Assembly (NCBI GenBank): GCA_910579505.1
Contig: CAJTTZ010000012.1
Coordinates: 1-64,000 of the forward strand
Direction of reading: 5' to 3'
Length of the DNA stretch: 64,000 nucleotides
Source of the DNA: an uncultured Lachnospiraceae bacterium
GTDB taxonomy: Bacteria; Bacillota; Clostridia; Lachnospirales; Lachnospiraceae
Shown one piece after another: positions 53,909-62,015 of the stretch; positions within the stretch are counted from its first letter, which is position 1; each line of letters opens with the position of its first letter. A program made the position numbers and the translations under genes. The notes below the pieces were generated by a model, which saw only the letters and a program-made list of their open reading frames with translations, was not told where the DNA came from and did not search any database.

Positions 53909-55282
53909 TTACCCCTTATATAACGCTTTTTCACTTTCCCTTCCGGCGCGGATCAACGGATTTCTCCAAAACGCCCACAGAAGTTCGATATCCATAAAAA
54001 GCCAGATCACCGGCTCACAAAAAATCACCGCCATATACCGAAACCGCGGTATGAGAAACACCACAAACAGATATTTCCCGATCAGTTCTATCACGCTGGA
54101 AATGACGGGCAGTATCTTATTGCCGATACTCTGCAGCGCAAACCGGGAAGGATTTAAGAGCGCCAGAATCATCAGACAGGGCGCCACCACCTGCAAGTAC
54201 AGCGCGCCGTTTTCAATCACCACCGATTCCGTAGAGCCGGATAACAGCCGCACCATCCATGGCGCGAGAGGCACCGTAAAAAGCGTAATCCCCGCTGTCA
54301 GTACCGCACCGCAAAGATAAGAAACCTTTACCGCACTGCGAATCCGTCCCACCTGCCCCGCGCCGTAATTCTGCGCTACAAAGGTGCTGACTGTCTGGCT
54401 GACCGCCATATAAGGCATCATCAAAAACATAAACAGCTTTCTCGCCGCCACATGCCCCGCAATCACAAGGTAGCCCAGACTGTTGATGCCGGACTGCAAA
54501 ATAGCCGTACCCGCATAGACAATGGCGCTCATAAACGCCATGGCAAAACCCTGCGCCAGCATCTCCTTGTACAACTGCCTATCCCTGACGAAATGCACAC
54601 GCCCCGGAATAAGTATGTCCGCTTTTTTCCAGATATAGGCAAGACAGGCGAGCACCGAAACGCCCTGCGAAAACACTGTCGCCACCGCCGCGCCCCGCAC
54701 GCCCATGTGAAGCTGTGTGATAAAAAGCAGATCCAGCACAATATTTAACAGGGACGATAACACCAGAAAGACAAGCGGCATCACACTGTTGCCGATGGCG
54801 CGCAAAAGCCCCGCGCACAGATTATACGCAAACATGACTCCGATAAAAAGCGTGATCGTGGAAATATAGGCGTAGGACTGTTCGATGATCTCCTCTGGCG
54901 TATGCAGCGCTTCCAGAAAGGGATACAGAATAAAACGCGCCGCCACAGTCATCACCGCCGTAATACCCACGCCGATCACAAGGGACGCCGCCACAGAGCG
55001 TTTCAGCTGATCCCCATCGCCGCTCCCGAAACTTCTGGCTGTCACGATGGCAAGACCGTTGCCGATCCCAAGCGCAAAGCCCACAAGCAAGTCGTAAACC
55101 GCAGCCGCCGCGCCCATAGCCGCCAGTGCCTCGTCCCCCAGCGTATGCCCGATAATTACGGTGTCCATCGTATTATAAAGCTGCTGAAACACCCCGGAAA
55201 AGAAAAGCGGCACCGCAAAGAGAAGCATCGACTTTAAAATCGGTCCCTGCAGCAGATCCACTTCCCGTTTGTTCTGTGTCAT
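53909..55282 (-). CDS. MATE-family efflux protein
   Basis: About 457 residues from ATG 55282 (GGGGATC upstream; a TTG at 55309 is an alternative). Twelve membrane helices with the family's halves (SMLLFAVPLFFSGVFQQLYNTMDTVIIG at the start; GYLVIAGHVAARKLFMFLMMPYMAVSQTVSTFVAQNYGAGQ in the middle). It expels organic cations or drugs using Na+ or H+ gradients. It lies between a repeat element and aminopeptidase P. Confidence 0.9.
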   Translation of the reverse strand: MTQNKREVDLLQGPILKSMLLFAVPLFFSGVFQQLYNTMDTVIIGHTLGDEALAAMGAAAAVYDLLVGFALGIGNGLAIVTARSFGSGDGDQLKRSVAASLVIGVGITAVMTVAARFILYPFLEALHTPEEIIEQSYAYISTITLFIGVMFAYNLCAGLLRAIGNSVMPLVFLVLSSLLNIVLDLLFITQLHMGVRGAAVATVFSQGVSVLACLAYIWKKADILIPGRVHFVRDRQLYKEMLAQGFAMAFMSAIVYAGTAILQSGINSLGYLVIAGHVAARKLFMFLMMPYMAVSQTVSTFVAQNYGAGQVGRIRSAVKVSYLCGAVLTAGITLFTVPLAPWMVRLLSGSTESVVIENGALYLQVVAPCLMILALLNPSRFALQSIGNKILPVISSVIELIGKYLFVVFLIPRFRYMAVIFCEPVIWLFMDIELLWAFWRNPLIRAGRESEKALYKG

Positions 55283-55313
55283 GTCATGATCCCCATATTT
55301 TTCACACAAACCT

Positions 55314-55483
55314 CCATGTCACACCTTTGCTGCAACTCAAAATCCGCGGATGAGCAAGCTCATCCTGGAGAATGCCGCATTTCAGTCATTCTCTTGTGCG
55401 AAACTTAGTACTTCCAAGTCAGCTCGCTGACTTTGCGTCTCTGTCCTATGACGGGACATCTTTAGAAGTACTTTTCGCGTTTC
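55314..55483. repeat. Dispersed hairpin element, long copy C
   Basis: Modules in the same order as copies A and B: CCATGTCACACC..GCTGCAACTCAAAATCC, GGATGAGC/GCTCATCC, GGAGAATGCCGC, then GCGAAA..AGTACTTC..GTCAGC/GCTGAC and AGAAGTACTTTTCGCG. It ends at the cupin stop codon (55484), as copy A ends at the isomerase stop. Confidence 0.75.
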
Positions 55484-55813
55484 TCACGCTTTCGGCACAA
55501 CGGCGTAAAACTCAATCACTTCGCCGCTCTCATTGCGCAGGCTGTGGCTGTGTCCCTTCGGGCAGTAATGGCAGCTCCCCGCAGGCAGCGTCTCCGTGCC
55601 GCCGTCATAGAGCACAACGCCCGTCCCCTTCAACATAAAGATCATCTCGCAGTCCGCCTCATGGGTATGTACGCCGATACTTGCCCCCGGCTCCAGGGAC
55701 GCCCGCATGATCTTGCACGCCTCGTCCGTGTACATATGCGTCCGAAATTCTTTCTCCCCGCCCTTGAAATTCGGGATTATTTGTTCCTCGATTGTGTCAA
55801 AATTTATAACCAT
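55484..55813 (-). CDS. Small cupin-domain protein
   Basis: 109 residues forming one cupin beta-barrel. Metal-type motif G.HTHEADCEMIFMLKG..(strand)..PKGHSHSL. Members range from isomerases to metal-binding storage-like proteins; no function is claimed. The gene's stop abuts the repeat element. Confidence 0.85.
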   Translation of the reverse strand: MVINFDTIEEQIIPNFKGGEKEFRTHMYTDEACKIMRASLEPGASIGVHTHEADCEMIFMLKGTGVVLYDGGTETLPAGSCHYCPKGHSHSLRNESGEVIEFYAVVPKA

Positions 55814-55848
55814 ACTCTACGATATCCTCCTCTTCCATCTTGCCTGAC

Positions 55849-56253
55849 TTATACTGCAATAATACATTCCTCCCTATACCACGGAAGTAATGAATCGTGT
55901 GTGATAAACATCATATTTTCCGCTTTAGCCTGTGATATCAAAATACGGTCAAACGGGTCTTTTTGCATTGGTGCATTCTCCATACGCCGAAGTCTTTCTA
56001 AGGCATGTACATGACACTCCTTCACTGGCAGCATCTGATACCCCGCCCTGTGACAATACTGTGATAGTTGTTTCCCTGAGATTGGCATATGGTCGGGATG
56101 ATTCATATACTTGATTGTTACCTCCCAAACCGATGCTGCGCTATACCATATTTCATTTTCTGTTTTTGATATAATCATTTCTGCTTTTTGAGATAACCGC
56201 TCATCATTCGTCAGTGCCCATAAAATAATATGTGTGTCAAGCAGAATTTTCAT
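55849..56253 (-). CDS. PIN-domain toxin (VapC-like)
   Basis: 134 residues from ATG 56253, overlapping the antitoxin stop by one base (TGATG). PIN acidic residues are present: LLDTHIILW (first Asp), SAASVWEVTI (Glu), KDPFDRILISQA (Asp) and FITHDS (last Asp). VapC toxins cut tRNA or rRNA. It pairs with the small antitoxin upstream. Confidence 0.88.
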   Translation of the reverse strand: MKILLDTHIILWALTNDERLSQKAEMIISKTENEIWYSAASVWEVTIKYMNHPDHMPISGKQLSQYCHRAGYQMLPVKECHVHALERLRRMENAPMQKDPFDRILISQAKAENMMFITHDSLLPWYREECIIAV

Positions 56254-56519
56254 CAAAGCCCTCCGAACAGATCTGTGATTTCGTCATTATATTTATCAAC
56301 GTCCTCCGGCACAACAAATTCTCCTTCTGCTATGCCTATTCTCTTGTCTGTTTCCCGCTCTCCCATACTAATTCTAAACGGCATCGCGTTTTCCCGAACA
56401 CTCTGTTTCGCAAATATCCTCACAGCTTCAGCAAATGAAGTGCCCAGCTTTTTATATAATTCTTCTGCCTGTTCCTTTAAATCCGCATCCATCCGTACCT
56501 GCAAAGTCGCTTCCTTCAT
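56253..56519 (-). CDS. RelB/DinJ-type antitoxin of the VapC-like toxin
   Basis: 88 residues from ATG 56519 (AAGGAGG upstream). N-terminal ribbon-helix-helix (TLQVRMDADLKEQAEELYKKLGTSFAEAVRIFAKQSV) of the DinJ/RelB family, then an acidic C-terminal segment for toxin binding. The RelB-like antitoxin with a PIN toxin is a mixed but known pairing. A+T-rich compared with neighbours. Confidence 0.85.
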   Translation of the reverse strand: MKEATLQVRMDADLKEQAEELYKKLGTSFAEAVRIFAKQSVRENAMPFRISMGERETDKRIGIAEGEFVVPEDVDKYNDEITDLFGGL

Positions 56520-56655
56520 TACAGCCACCTCCTTGTAATACAATCGTACTACAATTTTGATATCAATGCAAGAAAAAAACTCCTGTTTGACCTTCGAGAA
56601 ATTTTAAATATTATTCCTTCCTTTCAAAATTACTATCACCGTCAACAGATTTGAT

Positions 56656-56684
56656 TTGACAAAGATAATAAGCAGTGTTAGAAT
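56656..56684 (+). promoter_or_regulatory. Promoter of the ABC-F gene
   Basis: TTGACA (56656-56661), 17 bp, TAGAAT (56679-56684). It lies about 350 bp before the ABC-F start, defining a long leader. Confidence 0.75.
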
Positions 56685-56714
56685 AACTCTATCTTTGAAG
56701 AGAGAGGTGAAAGG

Positions 56715-56726
56715 ATGAAGAAATAA
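56715..56726 (+). promoter_or_regulatory. Three-codon leader frame (MKK) of the ABC-F gene
   Basis: ATGAAGAAATAA, preceded by GAGAGGTGAAAGG, a stronger-than-usual ribosome binding site for so short a frame. Short leader frames control ABC-F genes by ribosome stalling in related systems. Confidence 0.6.
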
Positions 56727-56893
56727 TCTACTTTTGATTGCATGAAGGTTATCGCTGTACGGACATTTTGTTCCGTGCCGTTTTTCGTGCCGCCAGAAGT
56801 GGATTATGTTCTCACCGCCTCTCTTTTTGTGTGCGCTGTTTTTTGATGCGTTTCACCAAGCCACACTCCCATAGAGACGGTCACTCATGTGAG

Positions 56894-56924
56894 AGAACTT
56901 TCCGGCGGCGGAAGGTTCTTTTTT
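56894..56924 (+). terminator. Attenuator terminator in the ABC-F leader
   Basis: AGAACTTTCCG and CGGAAGGTTCT pair (11 bp, one G-U) around GCGG, followed by a T run. It lies within the leader, about 105 bp before the start. An upstream GTTCTC (56797-56802) could pair with GAGAAC (56893-56898) and compete with it as antiterminator. Confidence 0.75.
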
Positions 56925-56957
56925 GTTGCCGGTTTATGGAAAATGCCATAGCGTAAA

Positions 56958-57012
56958 TCATTTAAGGAGAATGCCCCGCATTCTCTGAATCGTCGCTGCC
57001 TGGCAACGATTT
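56958..57012. repeat. Copy of the dispersed hairpin element inside the ABC-F leader
   Basis: GGAGAATGCCCCGCATTCTC followed by AATCGT..ACGATT. It matches the reverse complement of 13967-14016. It lies between the attenuator and the ABC-F ribosome binding site. Confidence 0.6.
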
Positions 57013-57031
57013 TGTGAAGGGAGAGATGTGT

Positions 57032-58585
57032 ATGTCACAAATAAATGTTACGAATCTTACGTTTGCCTACGAGGGAAGCTTTGACGATATCTTTGAAAAT
57101 GTTTCCTTCTCCATTGACACCAACTGGAAACTGGGCTTTATCGGCAGAAACGGGAAGGGCAAGACGACTTTCCTGCGCCTGCTGACGGGAGGCTATGCTT
57201 ATCAGGGCTCCATCAGCGCGTCCGCAGCTTTTGATTACTTTCCGTATGCCGTCACCGAGGTGCAGAAAAAACTTCCCGCTTCCGCTTTCCTTGAGGAATT
57301 GAAAACGGGATGCGAGGAGTGGCGGGTGATCTGCGAGCTGGCGCAGTTAGGCGAAGACGCGGAGATTCTTTACCGCCCTTTTGGGACATTAAGTTTCGGG
57401 GAACAAACAAAGGTCCTGCTCGCCGTTCTGTTCTCGGGCGAAAATGATTTCCTGCTGATCGACGAACCGACGAACCATCTGGATCAAGGCGCCAGAGAGA
57501 TCGTAAAAAATTATCTGGCTTCCAAGAAAGGCTTTATTCTCGTGTCCCATGACCGGGATCTGCTGGATGCCTGCATCGACCATGTCCTTGTGTTAAACAG
57601 GCAGACCATCGAGGTACAGAGCGGCAATTTTTCCGTCTGGTGGGAAAACAAACAGCGGAAGGACCAGTTCGTCATCGCGGAGAATGAGAAACATCTGAGG
57701 GAAATCGGAAAACTGAAAAATGCCGCCAGACGCACCGCGGAATGGGCGGACAAAAACGAAGCCACCAAGATCGGCTATGACCCTGTGAAAGAGCATGACC
57801 GCGGAAATGGTACGAGACCTTATATCGGCGCAAAAACGAAGAAAATGCAGAGCCGGGTCACCCAGATGTCCAAAAGAATTGAGCGGGAGATCGAGGAGAA
57901 GGAAGGACTCTTGCAGGATCTGGAAAGGACGGTGGATTTAAGGCTTGCGCCCCTCTCCCACCATAAAGACAGGCTGGTAAATGTCAGGGATTATGGTTTA
58001 CAGTATACGGACGCAGTTCACCCCGTCTTTACAGGGCTGACCTTTTCCATTCATCAGGGAGAACGGGTGGCACTGCACGGGGAAAACGGCTGCGGAAAGT
58101 CATCCCTGATTAAGATGATGCTGCAAAAAGCCGCCTCTAAAACGACCGACGCCGCATGTCCTGCTTCCCCCATGCCCGTCTCGGAAAAAGGCGTCTGTGA
58201 AACCGCTTCGGGGCTGACGATCTCCTACGTGAATCAGGACACCTCATTCCTAACCGGCAGCCTGCCTGCCTTTTGCAAAAAACGAAACCTGGATCAGAGC
58301 CTGTTCTTCGCCATCTTAAGACAGCTTGACTTTGAGCGGGTGCAGTTTGCGAAAAACATGGAAGACTACTCGGAGGGACAAAAGAAAAAGGTACTTTTGG
58401 CGGCGAGCCTGCTGACCCCCGCCCACCTCTATATCTGGGATGAACCGCTTAACTATATCGACGTGTTCTCCCGGATGCAGATTGAAAAGCTGCTCCTAAC
58501 ATATGAGCCGACGCTCCTCTTTGTGGAGCACGACGTGCGGTTTCGGGAGACGGTGGCGACGAAGGTTGTGAAGCTACATGCGTAA
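57032..58585 (+). CDS. ABC-F ribosomal protection protein, Lsa-like
   Basis: 517 residues from ATG 57032 (GGGAG eight bases upstream). Two ATPase domains: GRNGKGKT, LSFGEQTK, LLIDEPTNHLD; then GENGCGKSS, YSEGQKKK, LYIWDEPLNYID. A long linker between them (NAARRTAEWADKNEATKIGYDPVKEH) reaches the peptidyl-transferase centre. Lsa-type members displace lincosamides, pleuromutilins and streptogramin A. No membrane domain, so it is not a transporter. The long leader with MKK frame and terminator indicates drug-induced attenuation. It could instead be an intrinsic-resistance factor of the species. Confidence 0.88.
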   Translation: MSQINVTNLTFAYEGSFDDIFENVSFSIDTNWKLGFIGRNGKGKTTFLRLLTGGYAYQGSISASAAFDYFPYAVTEVQKKLPASAFLEELKTGCEEWRVICELAQLGEDAEILYRPFGTLSFGEQTKVLLAVLFSGENDFLLIDEPTNHLDQGAREIVKNYLASKKGFILVSHDRDLLDACIDHVLVLNRQTIEVQSGNFSVWWENKQRKDQFVIAENEKHLREIGKLKNAARRTAEWADKNEATKIGYDPVKEHDRGNGTRPYIGAKTKKMQSRVTQMSKRIEREIEEKEGLLQDLERTVDLRLAPLSHHKDRLVNVRDYGLQYTDAVHPVFTGLTFSIHQGERVALHGENGCGKSSLIKMMLQKAASKTTDAACPASPMPVSEKGVCETASGLTISYVNQDTSFLTGSLPAFCKKRNLDQSLFFAILRQLDFERVQFAKNMEDYSEGQKKKVLLAASLLTPAHLYIWDEPLNYIDVFSRMQIEKLLLTYEPTLLFVEHDVRFRETVATKVVKLHA

Positions 58586-58607
58586 TCCCAATCGCATACA
58601 GCTGCTT

Positions 58608-59414
58608 TTACTTTTCCCGGACCGTTGATGTCCCTTTTGATTGATCTCCATTCAGCCAGTGCCACTGCTCGGATAATTCTATTTTCCCATTATCCAAAAA
58701 GCGTGGCACGCTATGGCATCTTCCAATCTTGATTTCATCGCTCTGATTTATGTGCTGATAGTAAAAGTCTAGTTCACCACTCAATCCCACGAACCCAACC
58801 ATTGTGCCCTTTTTTATTTCTCCGCCGTCATATTCTGCCCATAAAATATTTCCGTTTTGGTGATAGGCAAACAATGTCTGATGATCTACTTCCCCATTTT
58901 CTGTATTTGTGACAGGAACAAAATACTTCCCCTCATAACATATACTTGTGCTGCTGACTGACAATGGCTTTTCCATGATTCCGTACACCAGGACAGAACC
59001 GTTGTCGACCGTTATTTCATTATGTGAAACCGTCCTGTATCCCTTATGTTCATAAAAACAGGCAGCACAAAGGGAAGAATCCAGTATCACCAAATTATGC
59101 TCCGCAGATATTTCTTCTTCAAGACATTGCATCATATAACTTCCGTATCCATTCTTCTGAAAACCGGGAAGTACAAACAATCTTGTAATATGGTTTTCCG
59201 AAAAAGTTCCCGTGCCTACCAAACGGTTATCTAAAAACAACACTCTCACACAGCCGTTTTCAATATCAGCGGCAATCTTGTCTTTTGCGTGAAGACTGCT
59301 GAAAAAATCTACTATTTCACTCGGGTAATATTGCGGGTATATGGTTTGAATCGTATCCTGCACCAATTGATAGATTTGTCCCAAATCCTCTTTCCCTGCC
59401 CTCAAATATTCCAT
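58608..59414 (-). CDS. GNAT acetyltransferase fused to a C-terminal beta-barrel-like domain
   Basis: 268 residues. The GNAT part at 1-150 has FVLPGFQKNGYGSYMMQCL as the acetyl-CoA loop. From about 155 on is a beta-rich domain (GKYFVPVTNTENGEVDHQTLFAYHQNGNILWAEYDGG, WLNGDQSKGTSTV) known as a separate small protein in Firmicutes, sometimes labelled N-acetylglutamate synthase. Fusion suggests why that label arose. The true function is unknown. Confidence 0.8.
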   Translation of the reverse strand: MEYLRAGKEDLGQIYQLVQDTIQTIYPQYYPSEIVDFFSSLHAKDKIAADIENGCVRVLFLDNRLVGTGTFSENHITRLFVLPGFQKNGYGSYMMQCLEEEISAEHNLVILDSSLCAACFYEHKGYRTVSHNEITVDNGSVLVYGIMEKPLSVSSTSICYEGKYFVPVTNTENGEVDHQTLFAYHQNGNILWAEYDGGEIKKGTMVGFVGLSGELDFYYQHINQSDEIKIGRCHSVPRFLDNGKIELSEQWHWLNGDQSKGTSTVREK

Positions 59415-59503
59415 ACAGTACGCCCCCTTCTGCTTTCATTATACGCTTGCGAGCAAATGCAGACAACAGCCATTTTCAGTCATAACGGGGTCCGCGGGAT
59501 TCG

Positions 59504-60211
59504 TCAGTTACTTCTCCGTACCCCGATGAGATAAATCAGCTTCGGCTCCCGTCTGGATACATGCAGCACGGCTTTCTGTAACGTATCATAGGGACGGCTC
59601 TCACAAAACCGTCCCTTTTCATCTCTGTGATATGCGTTGTGGAGCACAAATTTCCCTTCCCGGTTTTTGGTGATGCAGACGGTGTGGATCTGCGCCATAA
59701 TGTCGTTCTTATCATTGTAGGCCGTGGCAATCATCACCTTATTTCTGCCGGCAATCTCTTCCACAGCCTTTGTGTCCGCCCCATCCGCCGTCTCCACCGC
59801 AAAACCGATTTTCCTGAAATAAGCCGTAATCGCCGTAGGCGCTACGCCGAACATGCCCCCAAGCGCTGTCCCCCGCGCCTCATAGACGCCTATCAATTCC
59901 GCCATAACCTTTTTTGAAACCGGCACGCCAAGAGCCTTCCTCGCATTGTAAGTCGCAATAATCTCACAGCCGGCATAACTCATGCGCAGACGCCGCCCCA
60001 CACCGAAACGGATTTTCTCCCACTCACTCTGGTTCTCGATATAGGCGTCCGGCAGCCTCCAGAAATCCCAATCTGTCTGTTCCAACCGAATACGGTTTTC
60101 CCGCAAATGGTTTTTCCTCACAAACCGCGGCACGCCAAAAATTGTGAGGAAGCGGTAAACGGCAAGCAAAACGCGGTTACTCACATGCCTTGGAATAAAC
60201 GAGGCTATCAT
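59504..60211 (-). CDS. C39-like papain-fold protein
   Basis: 235 residues. SYAGCEIIATYNARKAL carries a candidate nucleophile Cys after a helix start, and IHTVCITKNREGKFVLHNAY supplies His and Asn/Asp in papain-like spacing. Together these suggest a C39-like cysteine protease or a dead relative. No signal peptide is obvious, though the first 25 residues are hydrophobic (NRVLLAVYRFLTIFGV). Four-base overlap with the acidic protein upstream (60208-60211) implies joint action. Confidence 0.65.
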   Translation of the reverse strand: MIASFIPRHVSNRVLLAVYRFLTIFGVPRFVRKNHLRENRIRLEQTDWDFWRLPDAYIENQSEWEKIRFGVGRRLRMSYAGCEIIATYNARKALGVPVSKKVMAELIGVYEARGTALGGMFGVAPTAITAYFRKIGFAVETADGADTKAVEEIAGRNKVMIATAYNDKNDIMAQIHTVCITKNREGKFVLHNAYHRDEKGRFCESRPYDTLQKAVLHVSRREPKLIYLIGVRRSN

Positions 60212-60819
60212 AATCTCACATCAAACGGCATATATCCTTTGGGTATTCCCGCCGCATTAGCCGCTTCTTTTTCCGCCGCCTCTGCCGCTGCCGCCGCTTC
60301 CGCAATCTCTTCCGCCGAAAGCTCCGCATTTTCAGGCAGTTCTTCCGCGAGCTCTTCGGTCGTCTCTTCCACCAATTCTTCCGTCAGCTCCTCGGCAATC
60401 TCCTCGAGTTCGTCCATGATCTCCTCGAGCTCTCCGCCATCTTCGATGCCAAGCGCTTCTTCCGCCATTTCTTCCAGTCTCTCTTCCGGCGTCTTCGGCT
60501 CCATCTTCTCGACTGCCTCCGCAATCTGTTCCCCGCGCTCTGTGGACTCATCCAGAATGTGGAACATCTGCTCCTGATTGTAGGCCGCTTTTATGGATGC
60601 GATCTGATCCTCATAGGACTGGAACATTTTCAGCTTTTCAGCGATCTCCTCCACGCTCCCGCAGGCGACATTTTTGAGATTCTCTTTCTGCTTTTCAAAA
60701 AAATCTACCTGCTTCTTCGTCTCTTCCTGACGCTCCAGCCTGTCCTGTGTGCTCTTTAACATGCCCGCCGTGTTCATCCTGCGCAAAATACCACTGGTCT
60801 GATCCCATGAAATATTCAT
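60208..60819 (-). CDS. Acidic helical protein of unknown function
   Basis: 203 residues. The first 110 are predicted helix with coiled-coil spacing (LKSTQDRLERQEETKKQVDFFEKQKENL). The C-terminal 90 are very rich in Glu and Ala (EEIMDELEEIAEELTEELVEETTEEL, AAAAEAAEKEAA) and end GIPKGYMPFDVRL. It starts the pair with the C39-like gene. No homologue was recognised. Confidence 0.65.
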   Translation of the reverse strand: MNISWDQTSGILRRMNTAGMLKSTQDRLERQEETKKQVDFFEKQKENLKNVACGSVEEIAEKLKMFQSYEDQIASIKAAYNQEQMFHILDESTERGEQIAEAVEKMEPKTPEERLEEMAEEALGIEDGGELEEIMDELEEIAEELTEELVEETTEELAEELPENAELSAEEIAEAAAAAEAAEKEAANAAGIPKGYMPFDVRL

Positions 60820-61089
60820 AAACGCTACCGCCTTTCTGCTGCTTTAATATGACTGCGTTTCTGTTCTCGTCTGTTGTTTTTTATTTCGGTATGCGGCGCA
60901 TATTTCTAAAGGCAGTTTGTCATTAACGATCCTTTTTTCGTCATAGATGGAAAAATTCATGGCTGTGTGCTAAGATTTCCAGTATGGAGACTTTATCGGA
61001 GGCCTATAACTTGGAGCGTTTTTACTGCCTAAAATTTGTATGTCACAAAAGGGCTTCGGCATTGTCTAATATGATAGGAGGTAAAATTC

Positions 61090-61938
61090 ATGGACAAAAA
61101 TACAGAAGCATTATTTGATTTGGTGGAAAAGGCCACCGCCGGAGACCGGGAGGCTCTGGAAACCGTTATCTTAAGCGTGCAGGACCTGGTCTTTAACCTG
61201 TCCCTGCGCATGCTCGGCACTTTTGCCGACGCGGAGGACGCAACGCAAGATATCCTGCTTAAGGTCATTACCCATCTGTCTTCCTTCAAAAAGGAAAGCG
61301 CCTTTTCGACATGGGTATTCCGCATTGCCGTGAACCATCTGAAAAACTACAAAAAGCATATGTTTGCAAAACATCCTCTCAGTTTCGAGTTCTACGGGGA
61401 GGATATCAAAAACGGCAGCATCCACGACGTGCCGGATCTGACGCAGAATGTGGAAAAGACTGTGCTGGCGGAAGAGCTGAAACTATCCTGTACTAATGTG
61501 ATGCTGCAATGTCTCGACACAGACAGCCGTCTGATTTTTGTGCTTGGGACAATGTTTCAGGCAGACAGCCGCATTGCCGGGGAAATTTTAGGAATTTCGC
61601 CGGAGGCGTACCGCAAGCGTCTCTCCCGTGTCCGCCAAAAGATGGCCCAGTTTTTGAGCGAATACTGCGGCGAGTACGGAAATGGGACATGCCGGTGTGC
61701 GAACCGTATCAATTATGCGATTCAAAACCACAGAATCAATCCTTCCCATCAGGACTACACCGCTGCGGATGAGGTTGCGAGACAGACTATGCTTGACGTG
61801 AAGGAAGCCATGGAAGAGATTGATGATCTGGCTCAGAGTTTTTCATTTGCCAAACTCTATGCGACCCCGGAACAGACCAGACAGTTTATGAAAGATTTCC
61901 TAAACTCAACTTCTCTTTCGGTCGTAAAAAATGCGTAA
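61090..61938 (+). CDS. ECF-type sigma factor with C-terminal extension
   Basis: 282 residues. Region 2 (VFNLSLRMLGTFADAEDATQDILLKVITHLSSFKKESAFSTWVFRIAVN) and region 4 (DSRLIFVLGTMFQADSRIAGEILGISPEAYRKRLSRVRQKM) are clear. A further 90 residues follow, with CGEYGNGTCRCANRINYAI at their start and a helical end. This tail is longer than in classic ECF factors and has Cys that could bind a metal or sense redox. No anti-sigma gene is adjacent. AGGAGG precedes the ATG. Confidence 0.88.
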   Translation: MDKNTEALFDLVEKATAGDREALETVILSVQDLVFNLSLRMLGTFADAEDATQDILLKVITHLSSFKKESAFSTWVFRIAVNHLKNYKKHMFAKHPLSFEFYGEDIKNGSIHDVPDLTQNVEKTVLAEELKLSCTNVMLQCLDTDSRLIFVLGTMFQADSRIAGEILGISPEAYRKRLSRVRQKMAQFLSEYCGEYGNGTCRCANRINYAIQNHRINPSHQDYTAADEVARQTMLDVKEAMEEIDDLAQSFSFAKLYATPEQTRQFMKDFLNSTSLSVVKNA

Positions 61939-61946
61939 CATACCAA

Positions 61947-61976
61947 TTCAATTCACAGCCAAGCTGTGACATGGAG
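61947..61976 (-). repeat. Short copy of the dispersed hairpin element, reversed
   Basis: TCACAGC/GCTGTGA with the minus-strand flank CCATG; the same stem as 50310-50328 but on the other strand. It lies between the sigma factor and the DUF2461 gene. Confidence 0.5.
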
Positions 61977-62015
61977 GCTAAAATGAGACACACAAAGAAG
62001 GAATGGGAGGAAACA

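Noticed and set aside
56738..56956. 72-codon frame in the ABC-F leader
   Set aside because: It runs through the attenuator hairpin and lacks a ribosome binding site; the leader role explains the region better.
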